A stretch of DNA of 64,000 nucleotides, taken from NCBI RefSeq assembly GCF_900168005.1, contig NZ_FUYP01000007.1, positions 1 to 64,000 of the forward strand, given 5' to 3'. The stretch's first letter is position 1. The number at the start of each line of letters is the position of its first letter. The stretch comes from Sphingopyxis flava. Its GTDB lineage: Bacteria > Pseudomonadota > Alphaproteobacteria > Sphingomonadales > Sphingomonadaceae. The notes under the pieces were generated by a model. That model made no database searches. It had not been told where the DNA came from and saw only the letters and a list, made by a program, of their open reading frames with translations. Shown in pieces: positions 56,228 to 63,286 of the stretch. Position numbers and translations under genes: made by a program.

Positions 56228-56496
56228 CAACGCGAGCTGAAGTCTACGCAGCCCTCGATACGGAGCGCGCCTATCAGGACGCCTTATGGACACCAGAGAC
56301 CACGATTAGTGGCGGGCTGCATACAGTCACCGAGTGGCTTGTCTACATGGACAGTTATCTTCGGGAGGCGTTTGACCAAGTTTCACGCGGCCCAGACCCT
56401 GCGGCAACGCTGGCGGCGCTAAACACCGTCAGGAAAATAACAGCCATGGGTGTCGCGTGTATGGAGCAAAATGGTGCTCCGGTTAGGAAATCGTGA
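56224..56496 (+). CDS. Conserved small phage protein, unknown function
   Basis: 90 residues, soluble, helical. AEVYAALDTERAYQDALW, VTEWLVYMDSYLREAFDQ and TVRKITAMGVACMEQNGAP are features that recur in many phage proteins of unknown function. Stop overlaps the start of the spanin gene. Confidence 0.65.
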   Translation: MTTRAEVYAALDTERAYQDALWTPETTISGGLHTVTEWLVYMDSYLREAFDQVSRGPDPAATLAALNTVRKITAMGVACMEQNGAPVRKS

Positions 56497-56915
56497 TGCC
56501 TGACCTCCCCTACCGCAAGGTGGCCGGGATTTCCCTTTTCGTGATCGGGGCTTTGGCCCTGTTGTGGTTCTTCTTCATCCGCCCAGAGGCGGCCCTGAAG
56601 GACGCAGCGATTAACCGCGCGGACCGTACAGTGGCCGAGGCCCAAACCGAGGCGGCCAAGGATACCGTCCGCATCATAGTGGACCATAACGCCACCGTAG
56701 AGACCATCCAAAGTAGAACCGAGGTTACCAATCGTGACATTCAATCCGCTCCGGGAGCTGCGCAGGAAATTGATCCTGCTGTTCACGCTGCCGGTATTCG
56801 CGCTCTCTGCCTGCACCACGGTCGTGACGAGCCTACATGCGCCGTCCTGCTTCACCGAGATGGTGGAAGCGAGCGGGCTCCAGGAGCCGACACCTCACGC
56901 GCCGTTACCCAGTGA
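56496..56915 (+). CDS. Rz-like inner-membrane spanin
   Basis: 139 residues from ATG 56496. Short cytoplasmic N-terminus, one membrane helix (GISLFVIGALALLWFFFI), then a long helical periplasmic part (AALKDAAINRADRTVAEAQT, EAAKDTVRIIVDHNATVETI) and a variable C-terminal end. This is the i-spanin layout. An Rz1-type lipoprotein starts inside it in another frame (56734), the classical embedded spanin pair that fuses inner and outer membranes at lysis. Confidence 0.8.
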   Translation: MPDLPYRKVAGISLFVIGALALLWFFFIRPEAALKDAAINRADRTVAEAQTEAAKDTVRIIVDHNATVETIQSRTEVTNRDIQSAPGAAQEIDPAVHAAGIRALCLHHGRDEPTCAVLLHRDGGSERAPGADTSRAVTQ

Positions 56916-57087
56916 GCCCTCAGTGGGCGCCTGGGTTACCTACGGGAACACTGAGGGCGGCCAGCTAGATATCGCCAACGCTGACAAGGTGGCCATCGTC
57001 GGGATTGGCAAGACGTGTGACCGGTGGGCCAACGAGGCCAAGAAGAAGCTGGAGAAGCGTGGTCTCTTTAAGAGGATATTTGGATGA
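56734..57087 (+). CDS. Rz1-like outer-membrane spanin lipoprotein, partly embedded in Rz
   Basis: 117 residues in a second frame. It starts 182 bases before the Rz stop and runs 172 bases beyond it. Signal sequence with lipobox: RRKLILLFTLPVFALSAC, so lipidation at about C27. The mature part has a Pro-rich stretch (PTPHAPLPSEPSVG), typical of Rz1, and then a longer domain than classical Rz1. Overlaps the next gene by 4 bases. Confidence 0.8.
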   Translation: MTFNPLRELRRKLILLFTLPVFALSACTTVVTSLHAPSCFTEMVEASGLQEPTPHAPLPSEPSVGAWVTYGNTEGGQLDIANADKVAIVGIGKTCDRWANEAKKKLEKRGLFKRIFG

Positions 57088-57296
57088 GCCGAGCATCATA
57101 TATCTATCTACTTGGCCCTGATGGATACGGGGACCACTACGGGTTCACGGTAAAGCACGAAGCGCAGGCCTTCGCCCGCCGCGCAATGCTTGACGGGTAT
57201 AATCTTCCCGATGTTGTATCACGCATTCCTGATGGTGGTTCACGCACAGGCAGGGCCCCGAAGACCATGACCTTAGAAGAGTTTATCAACTCTTGA
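57084..57296 (+). CDS. Small phage protein, unknown function
   Basis: 70 residues. YIYLLGPDGYGDHYGFTVKH, then AQAFARRAMLDGYNLPDVVS. Soluble. No family recognised. Coupled on both sides by 4-base overlaps. Confidence 0.6.
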   Translation: MSRASYIYLLGPDGYGDHYGFTVKHEAQAFARRAMLDGYNLPDVVSRIPDGGSRTGRAPKTMTLEEFINS

Positions 57297-58075
57297 GCCT
57301 CACCCTCCTAATCGACGCCGACCTAATCGCCTACGTTGCCTCAGCGGCCACACAAAAGGCCTACGACTTTGGCGATACGGTCGCCGTCTGGCATGACTTT
57401 GAGGAAGCCAAGACCGCAGCCGACTGGGAAATCCAGAAGATCATCTCCAGGTTGGACCCGGATGACGTGACCTTGTGTTTCTCGGACGACTTCAACTCAT
57501 TCCGCAAGGATCGGATTGACCCGACCTATAAGGGAAACCGGGTGGGCGAGAGGCCTGAGGAGCTCTACCCGCTCAAGGAGTGGCTTAAGGGAACCTACGA
57601 GAGCGCTTATCGGCCCGCACTGGAAGCCGATGACGTCATGGGGATCATCGCTACGGACCCTTCGCGATCCGATGAGCGCATCATTGTGTCAGCCGACAAG
57701 GACATGATGACCATCCCCGGTCTCCTGTATCGCCCGCAACTGGACACAGACCTGCGCCGGAAACCCCCTATCCTGACCATAACCCCCCTTGAGGCTATCC
57801 GCTTCCATTTCTGGCAGGCCATCGTGGGGGACCAGACTGACGGCTATCCTGGCGCCCGAGGTGTCGGCAAGCTGTCCCCCTGGGCCCAGGACGTGCTTGA
57901 GGCCGAGAGTGAAGAGGAGGCCTGGGATGAGGTCCTAGGCGCTTTCTCGTCTGTAGGGCTGACCGAAGAGGACGCCGTGCGGCAGGCCCGCCTGGCCCGC
58001 ATCCTACAGCATCAGGACTATGACGGAACCCGCCCGATCCTCTGGCTTCCGCCTTATATTCCAGAGGTTTGTTAA
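57293..58075 (+). CDS. 5'-3' exonuclease (T7 gp6-like)
   Basis: 260 residues from TTG 57293 (overlapping the previous stop). LLIDADLIAYVASAA, CFSDDFNSFRKDRIDPTYKG, ALEADDVMGIIA, IIVSADKDMMTIPG and VGDQTDGYPGARGVGK follow the acidic metal-binding pattern of the FEN/T7 gp6 family. It removes primers and degrades host DNA in T7. The stop lies within promoter 3. Last gene of the replication block. Confidence 0.92.
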   Translation: MSLTLLIDADLIAYVASAATQKAYDFGDTVAVWHDFEEAKTAADWEIQKIISRLDPDDVTLCFSDDFNSFRKDRIDPTYKGNRVGERPEELYPLKEWLKGTYESAYRPALEADDVMGIIATDPSRSDERIIVSADKDMMTIPGLLYRPQLDTDLRRKPPILTITPLEAIRFHFWQAIVGDQTDGYPGARGVGKLSPWAQDVLEAESEEEAWDEVLGAFSSVGLTEEDAVRQARLARILQHQDYDGTRPILWLPPYIPEVC

Positions 58076-58098
58076 TTTAGTCTCCCTACTCGGAGACC
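58072..58098 (+). promoter_or_regulatory. Phage RNA polymerase promoter 3 (T7-type)
   Basis: TTAATTTAG then TCTCCCTAC then TCGGAGACC. It overlaps the exonuclease stop codon, and shares CTAC-TCGGAGACC with promoter 2 and TTAATTTAG with promoter 1. One core change (CTCCCTA for CTCACTA). It would start the late (fibre, head) transcript, but an intrinsic terminator lies 44 bases downstream. Confidence 0.8.
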
Positions 58099-58141
58099 CA
58101 GAAGCTCCCCGTTCTACAAACGGTATAACAAGAAAACTCCG

Positions 58142-58176
58142 AGGCCTCCTGCCGTCTGCCGCAGGGGGCCTTTTTT
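58142..58176 (+). terminator. Intrinsic terminator between replication and structural blocks
   Basis: AGGCCTCCTGC and GCAGGGGGCCT (58142-58152 and 58161-58171) form an 11-bp stem with one G-U pair, followed at once by six T. It is the strongest intrinsic terminator in the window. In T7 the comparable terminator lies after the capsid gene; here it precedes the tail fibre and portal. Confidence 0.88.
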
Positions 58177-58305
58177 CGTTCCCAGCCTGTGGGTGAAATT
58201 AAATCCAAGGACGCGGGTTACAGACACCTTCCCGACCGATGTGACGGACATGAATGACACTCATGGCGGGTTAATCGGTCAATTATGATGCGTTGAGGAT
58301 ACTTA

Positions 58306-59898
58306 ATGAGCACAATTGCCCAGTACACTGGGGATGGCGCGACCAAGCAATTTGATATTACTTTCAGCTACAGAGATAGTGAAACTGTAAAGGTTAGCGT
58401 TGACGGTGTGGCGACAGCTTACACTTTCGTCAACCCCAGTCGCGTTGAGCTTGACGTCGCGCCGAGCTCGGGGGCTGAAGTCCGGGTCTACCGTGAGACT
58501 AACGTCGCCACTCCTGTGGTGGATTTTGAAGATGGCGCAATCATCCGCGCCTCCGACCTTGATGAAGCTGTCGGCCAGGTCCGTGACAGAGCGGAAGAGC
58601 TTGGCAGCGAGACTTCGGCGCTCAGTGCTCGGGCACTATTGATGCCCGCAGGTGAGACCGCAGCCACCCTCCCAGACCAAGCATCGCGGAGCGGTAAGTT
58701 TCTAGGCTTTAGTCCAATTGATGGCGCTCCCGTGGCTGCCGAAGGTACGAATACAGCCGATTTGCTTCGGCCTGACCTCGCTTCCACCGACAGTGATAAG
58801 GGTGCTGCGTTGGTCGGCGTTGAAGGCGGCGGCACAGTTCAGGACGCATTATCCGGTCTCCCCGATAGTCTGCACTATCAGGCGCCGACGAGTTCGAACG
58901 TCTCCGGTTTTGATATGGATTTCCGCGCAGGCCAAGGAGGAACATCGCCCGTAGCCGGTACAATCCACGACTACACCGACGCTAGTCGGACGTGGCAGCT
59001 CGATAAAGTCGGCGGCAGCATCGGTACGGGTGGCTATGTGCTGGGGCTTCGGCGCGCGAATAATCATATTCGCCGCCCCGACAAGCCAGGGACCTATATC
59101 AGCGAGGCAGGCTTCCTGCGCTGCTCCTACGACCGGTTCACCCAGACCGCCGAAGTCACCGGCTCGATCAGTGGCAATGTCCTCACGGTCACGGACGTGG
59201 CCTCAGGCGCGCTCGCGGTTGGTAGTTTCGTTGAGGGCTCCGGGGTTGAAGAAGGGACGACGATTGCCGCGCTTGGCACCGGCACCGGAGGGACTGGTAC
59301 CTACACTGTTGCGGTTCGGGGAAATTCCGCCGCCACACAGACGGTCGCAAGCACGACGCTGACCGGTAAGACGAAATCGGAAGTTTTGGCATTCTACGTT
59401 GATCAGACTGGCGGCTTCGGCTGGTCTACCGATCCGGCCAAGATGACGACAGCAAAGGCTAACGGAGCGAGCTACGCTTTCCAGTTGACCGCCAGCAACG
59501 AGCAGCAGTTCCTCCTATCGCTGACCTCGGCATCAGGTCAGGTGCTGACAATCCAGGACGCGGTAAGCGGGACGCGCACCGACTTCGTTAGTCCGGCTGG
59601 CCAGACCAGCGGAATGCGCTTTCAGGCAACGGCGGGCGGGATCGACCTCGCGCCTGCGACGAACCAGCCGATCACTATGCGAGGCCGCGCTGTCCCCGAC
59701 GCCAACAACAGCTACTACCTCGGGACGTCAGCGGCAAACTGGCTGCGCGTCTATGCAGATGCTTACTATGTCGGCGGCACGAAGGTACTGGGGGCGCAGC
59801 AGGCCGCCATTGCGGACAGTGCTGGAGGCGACGAGCAGACTAAGATCAACGAGATACTCGCAGCAATGCGCGCGCACGGACTGATCGCAGCAACATGA
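58306..59898 (+). CDS. Tail fibre protein with T7 gp17-type N-terminal domain
   Basis: 530 residues. Residues 1-100 (QYTGDGATKQFDITFSYRDS, VVDFEDGAIIRASDLDEAVG) are the T7 fibre N-terminal, tail-attaching domain. The middle is beta-rich with Gly/Thr repeats (TDVASGALAVGSFVEGSGVE, LGTGTGGTGTYTVAV), and the end (DEQTKINEILAAMRAHGLI) is common in phage fibre proteins. It should decide host adsorption. In T7 the fibre gene is near the right end; here it stands before the portal. Confidence 0.85.
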   Translation: MSTIAQYTGDGATKQFDITFSYRDSETVKVSVDGVATAYTFVNPSRVELDVAPSSGAEVRVYRETNVATPVVDFEDGAIIRASDLDEAVGQVRDRAEELGSETSALSARALLMPAGETAATLPDQASRSGKFLGFSPIDGAPVAAEGTNTADLLRPDLASTDSDKGAALVGVEGGGTVQDALSGLPDSLHYQAPTSSNVSGFDMDFRAGQGGTSPVAGTIHDYTDASRTWQLDKVGGSIGTGGYVLGLRRANNHIRRPDKPGTYISEAGFLRCSYDRFTQTAEVTGSISGNVLTVTDVASGALAVGSFVEGSGVEEGTTIAALGTGTGGTGTYTVAVRGNSAATQTVASTTLTGKTKSEVLAFYVDQTGGFGWSTDPAKMTTAKANGASYAFQLTASNEQQFLLSLTSASGQVLTIQDAVSGTRTDFVSPAGQTSGMRFQATAGGIDLAPATNQPITMRGRAVPDANNSYYLGTSAANWLRVYADAYYVGGTKVLGAQQAAIADSAGGDEQTKINEILAAMRAHGLIAAT

Positions 59899-59928
59899 TC
59901 GCCAATTCAAACCCCCTGAGAAAGTCTA

Positions 59929-60138
59929 GTGACAAAGTTACCGCTAACAACGCCAGAGCTCATTGACTTTCTCGATGAGCTCATACCGGAGCCGGCGCCC
60001 CTCCCTGGGGACAGCCATGAAGCCGTCATGTACGGCGCAGGCCGTCGCTCTGTGGTGCGGCAGTTGCGGGCTTTGCAGGAGGGCGGCGTTCCCGAACCAT
60101 TAAAACAGAAACGAGGTGCAGGGCGTGTGCATCGTTAA
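59929..60138 (+). CDS. Small phage protein upstream of the portal
   Basis: 69 residues from GTG 59929. LPLTTPELIDFLDELIPEPA, then a helix with YGAGRRSVVRQLRALQE. Short proteins of this shape are found near the head genes of other T7-like phages; function unknown. Overlaps the next gene by 14 bases. Confidence 0.6.
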   Translation: MTKLPLTTPELIDFLDELIPEPAPLPGDSHEAVMYGAGRRSVVRQLRALQEGGVPEPLKQKRGAGRVHR

Positions 60139-60328
60139 GACGCCAAAAATCAAGGAGTCCACCACTCCTGGGAAAGACAAGCCTCTTCCGATCCTGCGTA
60201 ACACGTTGCTCGACGGTATCGACCCTTCGACGCAAGCACTAAGGATCGGGCGGAACAATCTCAGGATTGACCGTGCCCCGCCCACCGCCTCCACGGCATT
60301 GCGGATAGCGAGTGGCCCAGAAGGCTGA
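60125..60328 (+). CDS. Small virion-type protein upstream of the portal
   Basis: 67 residues from GTG 60125, with ACGAGG 8 bases before it; a GTG at 60116 is in frame but poorly placed. CIVKTPKIKEST, then LPILRNTLLDGIDPSTQALR and IGRNNLRIDR. The pattern recurs in small proteins of podoviruses that lie just before the portal gene. Its stop overlaps the portal start by 17 bases. Confidence 0.6.
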   Translation: MCIVKTPKIKESTTPGKDKPLPILRNTLLDGIDPSTQALRIGRNNLRIDRAPPTASTALRIASGPEG

Positions 60329-61874
60329 CGGGCTGAGGTCAGGTGAGGCGAAAACCCGATATGAGCAGCTAAAGAGGGCGCGTGAGAATGTTCTTACGCA
60401 GGCTCGCGAAGCTGCACGTCTCACCATTCCGGGGCTCGTCCCCGCGGAGGGGGCTACAGACCCCCACCAAGTTTCAGAGCAGCCGTACACCGCCAATGGC
60501 GCGCGTTTCGTCAACAACCTCTCAGCTAAACTGCTGCTGGCACTGTTCCCCCCTGAGCGACCATTCTTCCGTCTCGATATTGGCCCTGACGTGGCCGAGG
60601 AGATGGGGGCGGCTTATGGAGAGGCCCAGGAGAAGCTGGCGGATATCTCACGGCGAGCCATGGTGCTTGCCGAGGATAGCGCCTCGCGCACAATCTGGAT
60701 GGAAACCCTCCGTCACCTTGTTGTGGCAGGGAACGCCCTTGTGTATCAACCCGATGATGGGACGCAGATGCGCATGTGGCGCATTGACCAGTTTGTGGTG
60801 GTTCGCGGTCGTGATGGTCTCCTCCAGGAGGCGGTCATCAATGACAAAATCTACCCCAGCGAGCTCAGTGAAGAGGTCCGCGCGGCCTGCAACGTCAAGT
60901 ACGATCCCAGCAAGCCGGACCAGAACGATCCTGTAGACCTATACACCCATATCTACCTCAACGGTGACCGTATGGAACACTATGAGGAGATCAATGGGAT
61001 TGAGGTCCCCGAAAGCCGCGGCTCGGTGGAGCGCAAGAGCGGCGGATGGCAGGCCCTTCGGTGGCAGGCTGTCCCTGGGTCAGATTACGGTCGTGCCTAT
61101 GTGACCGAGTACGCTGGCGACTTCCTAAGCCTGGAAGACGCCCACAGCTCCATCCTGAAGTTCGCCATTGAGGCTGCCCGCATCCTCCGCTTCGTGGACC
61201 CCAACGCGGGCATCGACGTTGAAGAGGTGACGCGCGCTGAGAGCGGCGATTTCCTGACAGGCATGATTGATCGTGTCCAGACGCTTCAGCTCGACAAGAA
61301 CCAGGACTTCCAGATCGTCTGGAACCAGGCACAGAGCATCGAGCGCAGGCTCAGCCAAGCATTCCTGATTGCCTCTAACGCCATCCGCGATGCGGAGCGT
61401 GTGACGGCAGAGGAAATCCGAGCCATCGCGCAGGAGCTGGAAGACAGCCTCGGCGGGACCTACACGGTCCTCTCTGCTGAGGTTCAGCGGCCTTACGCGA
61501 GCCGCCTTCTCTATATCCTGTCGAAACAGAAGAAGGCACCTAAGCTCCCAGAAAGCGTCTCAGTGGTCATCGTGACGGGCTTCAACGCCCTCGGACAGAA
61601 CCACGAGAGTGCGGCCCTCAAGGGCTGGCTAATGGACGTCAGGGATGCGCTAGGCGAGGCATGGATCAGTCAGAACCTGGATGGCCAGGCTGTCGCATTA
61701 CGCCTCGGTGTAGGCCGTGGTGTGGTTGACGTAAGCAAGCTCATCAAAGCTGCTGAAGATGTGGCTGAGGACGCCCAGGCGGGCGCCTTGACACAGGCCG
61801 GTATCAGTGCCGCCCCTCAGATTGCCAAAGGTGTAATCGACGCGGCATCGGCGGCTAATCAAGAAGGAACCTAA
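60312..61874 (+). CDS. Head-tail connector (portal) protein, T7 gp8-like
   Basis: 520 residues from GTG 60312 (T7 gp8 is 536). GEAKTRYEQLKRARENVLTQ, ARFVNNLSAKLLLALFPPER, QAFLIASNAIRDAERVTAEE and SVVIVTGFNALGQNHE match the T7 portal layout. It forms the dodecameric ring for DNA packaging and tail attachment. Stop overlaps the next ATG. Confidence 0.93.
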   Translation: MAQKADGLRSGEAKTRYEQLKRARENVLTQAREAARLTIPGLVPAEGATDPHQVSEQPYTANGARFVNNLSAKLLLALFPPERPFFRLDIGPDVAEEMGAAYGEAQEKLADISRRAMVLAEDSASRTIWMETLRHLVVAGNALVYQPDDGTQMRMWRIDQFVVVRGRDGLLQEAVINDKIYPSELSEEVRAACNVKYDPSKPDQNDPVDLYTHIYLNGDRMEHYEEINGIEVPESRGSVERKSGGWQALRWQAVPGSDYGRAYVTEYAGDFLSLEDAHSSILKFAIEAARILRFVDPNAGIDVEEVTRAESGDFLTGMIDRVQTLQLDKNQDFQIVWNQAQSIERRLSQAFLIASNAIRDAERVTAEEIRAIAQELEDSLGGTYTVLSAEVQRPYASRLLYILSKQKKAPKLPESVSVVIVTGFNALGQNHESAALKGWLMDVRDALGEAWISQNLDGQAVALRLGVGRGVVDVSKLIKAAEDVAEDAQAGALTQAGISAAPQIAKGVIDAASAANQEGT

Positions 61875-62164
61875 TGAGCAAGAAACCCAGCCAGACGGCG
61901 CCCGCAGAGGCGCCTGAGGCTCCCACAGAGGCTGCCTCCGAGGTAGCCCCTGAGGTTGCCCCTGAGGCCAGCCCCGAGGCTCCCGCAGAGGATACCCAGG
62001 AAGACGCCGCAGAGGCACCTGAGGCCGCCCCAGAGAGCACAGGACGTGTCGTAGAGGATCACACCGAGGAACCCTTCCCGGAAAGCGAAAGCTCGCCCTA
62101 CGACCGCAAGCCCAAGGTCGAACGCACCGAACGTAACGGGCGTGTCATTGAGACCTATCTGTAA
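61874..62164 (+). CDS. Ala/Pro/Glu-rich phage protein
   Basis: 96 residues, first two thirds a low-complexity run of PEA/PEV/APE units (EAPEAPTEAASEVAPEVAPE). The last 30 residues are normal (SSPYDRKPKVERTERNGRVI). The DNA contains repeated GAGGC(T/C)CC units. Probably disordered; function unknown. It lies between portal and scaffold. Confidence 0.6.
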   Translation: MSKKPSQTAPAEAPEAPTEAASEVAPEVAPEASPEAPAEDTQEDAAEAPEAAPESTGRVVEDHTEEPFPESESSPYDRKPKVERTERNGRVIETYL

Positions 62165-62176
62165 GGGAGCCGCCAA

Positions 62177-63064
62177 TTGGCAGACGAATTGAACAATGAG
62201 GAAGGCCAGAAGCCCGCAGCGGGTGAAGGCCTTAGCGATGAAGTTGCGCGCCTTGCGGCTATTGGCCGTGGCGAGCTCGACCCTAACGCTTCCGTAGAGG
62301 ACCCAGACGACTCCCAGAAGGGAGTTCCTGAGCGCCCTGCGGACGTCCCTGAGAAATTCTGGGATGCTGAGAAGGGCGAGATGCGCGCAGACGCTATCCT
62401 CAAGAGCTATCTGGAGCTCGAAAAGAAGTCCAAGAAGGCAGCCGAAGAGGCCGCCGCCAAGGAGAAAGCGGAGAAGGATAAGGGCAAGAAGGGTGAAGGC
62501 GAGGGCGAAGAGCCCGCTGCGCTCGACCCTGGTCTCCTCACGTCCGCGCAGGAAGAGTGGGCCACCTCGGGTGACCTCTCGGAAGAGACCCGCGAGAAGA
62601 TTATAGCGGGCGGCATTCCTGAAGAGCTCCTGGACACCTACTTGGAGGGCGTTAAGGCTCTCTCCGCATCTCTCACTGCCAAGGTCTATGAGGCCGCTGG
62701 CGGGGAGGAAGATTACAAGGCCGCGGTTGAATGGGCACGTGAGAATTGGACTGACGCGAAGGTCACCAAGTTCGACGCGGCGCTGGATGACCCCGATCTT
62801 ATGCCGGTGATGGTCAACGCTCTGATGAGTGACTACCGCGCAGTTTCGCCCGGTGAGGGCAAGCTGACGCGCCAGCAAGGTGGGGCGCCTACGGGCGACC
62901 TCTACTATGATGCCGAAGAGTTCACCAAGGACTTGGCGGCGGCTGATGCAAAGAATGATGCTCTCGCGCGCCGTAAAGCCGTCGAGAAGCTCCAACGGTC
63001 CAAGAAGGCTGGCACCCTGAAGCACGTAACTCCGCGCTCCGGGGCTGCCAAACTTCTAGGCTAA
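62177..63064 (+). CDS. Capsid assembly scaffolding protein (T7 gp9-like)
   Basis: 295 residues from TTG 62177 with AGGGAG upstream. Highly charged and helical: SYLELEKKSKKAAEEAAAKE, then KFWDAEKGEMRADA before it, and VYEAAGGEEDYKAAVEWARE. Position between portal and capsid, acidity and low complexity fit T7-type scaffolds, which guide procapsid assembly and leave. Confidence 0.88.
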   Translation: MADELNNEEGQKPAAGEGLSDEVARLAAIGRGELDPNASVEDPDDSQKGVPERPADVPEKFWDAEKGEMRADAILKSYLELEKKSKKAAEEAAAKEKAEKDKGKKGEGEGEEPAALDPGLLTSAQEEWATSGDLSEETREKIIAGGIPEELLDTYLEGVKALSASLTAKVYEAAGGEEDYKAAVEWARENWTDAKVTKFDAALDDPDLMPVMVNALMSDYRAVSPGEGKLTRQQGGAPTGDLYYDAEEFTKDLAAADAKNDALARRKAVEKLQRSKKAGTLKHVTPRSGAAKLLG

Positions 63065-63083
63065 TAGAACACCCGAGGCCGTC

Positions 63084-63110
63084 AGATACGGCACACTACG
63101 GGTTCAGACC
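63084..63110 (+). promoter_or_regulatory. Possible fourth phage promoter before the capsid gene
   Basis: AGATACGGCACACTAC then GGGTTCAGACC. It keeps CACTAC and a G-run at the right place, and upstream bases resemble T7 (ATACG). It matches promoters 1-3 less well, so it is a candidate only. T7 has its strongest promoter at this location. Confidence 0.35.
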
Positions 63111-63162
63111 ATCGCGAGGTCTGACAGCGCACAGGGGCGCCCGCTGGTCACTACGGCGCCCC
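63104..63162 (+). other. Two hairpins in the capsid leader
   Basis: Stem TCAGACC (63104-63110) / GGTCTGA (63118-63124), loop 7; then GGGGCGCC (63134-63141) / GGCGCCCC (63155-63162), loop 13. No T-run follows either. They could be RNase III-type processing sites or mRNA stabilisers ahead of the most expressed gene. Confidence 0.5.
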
Positions 63163-63286
63163 ACACTACCCGAATACCAAAGACAATCCCCGTACCGGGA
63201 CCGGCTGAGGCCGACAATCCCAACGCCAGCGGTGGACCTGAGGAAAGGGACACAAGAAACCCAACCTCCAATAATGATAAGGAAAA

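Noticed and set aside
58234-58280. Inverted repeat GACCGAT / ATCGGTC upstream of the tail-fibre gene.
   Set aside because: Only 7 bp with a 33-base loop; too weak to call a structure or operator.
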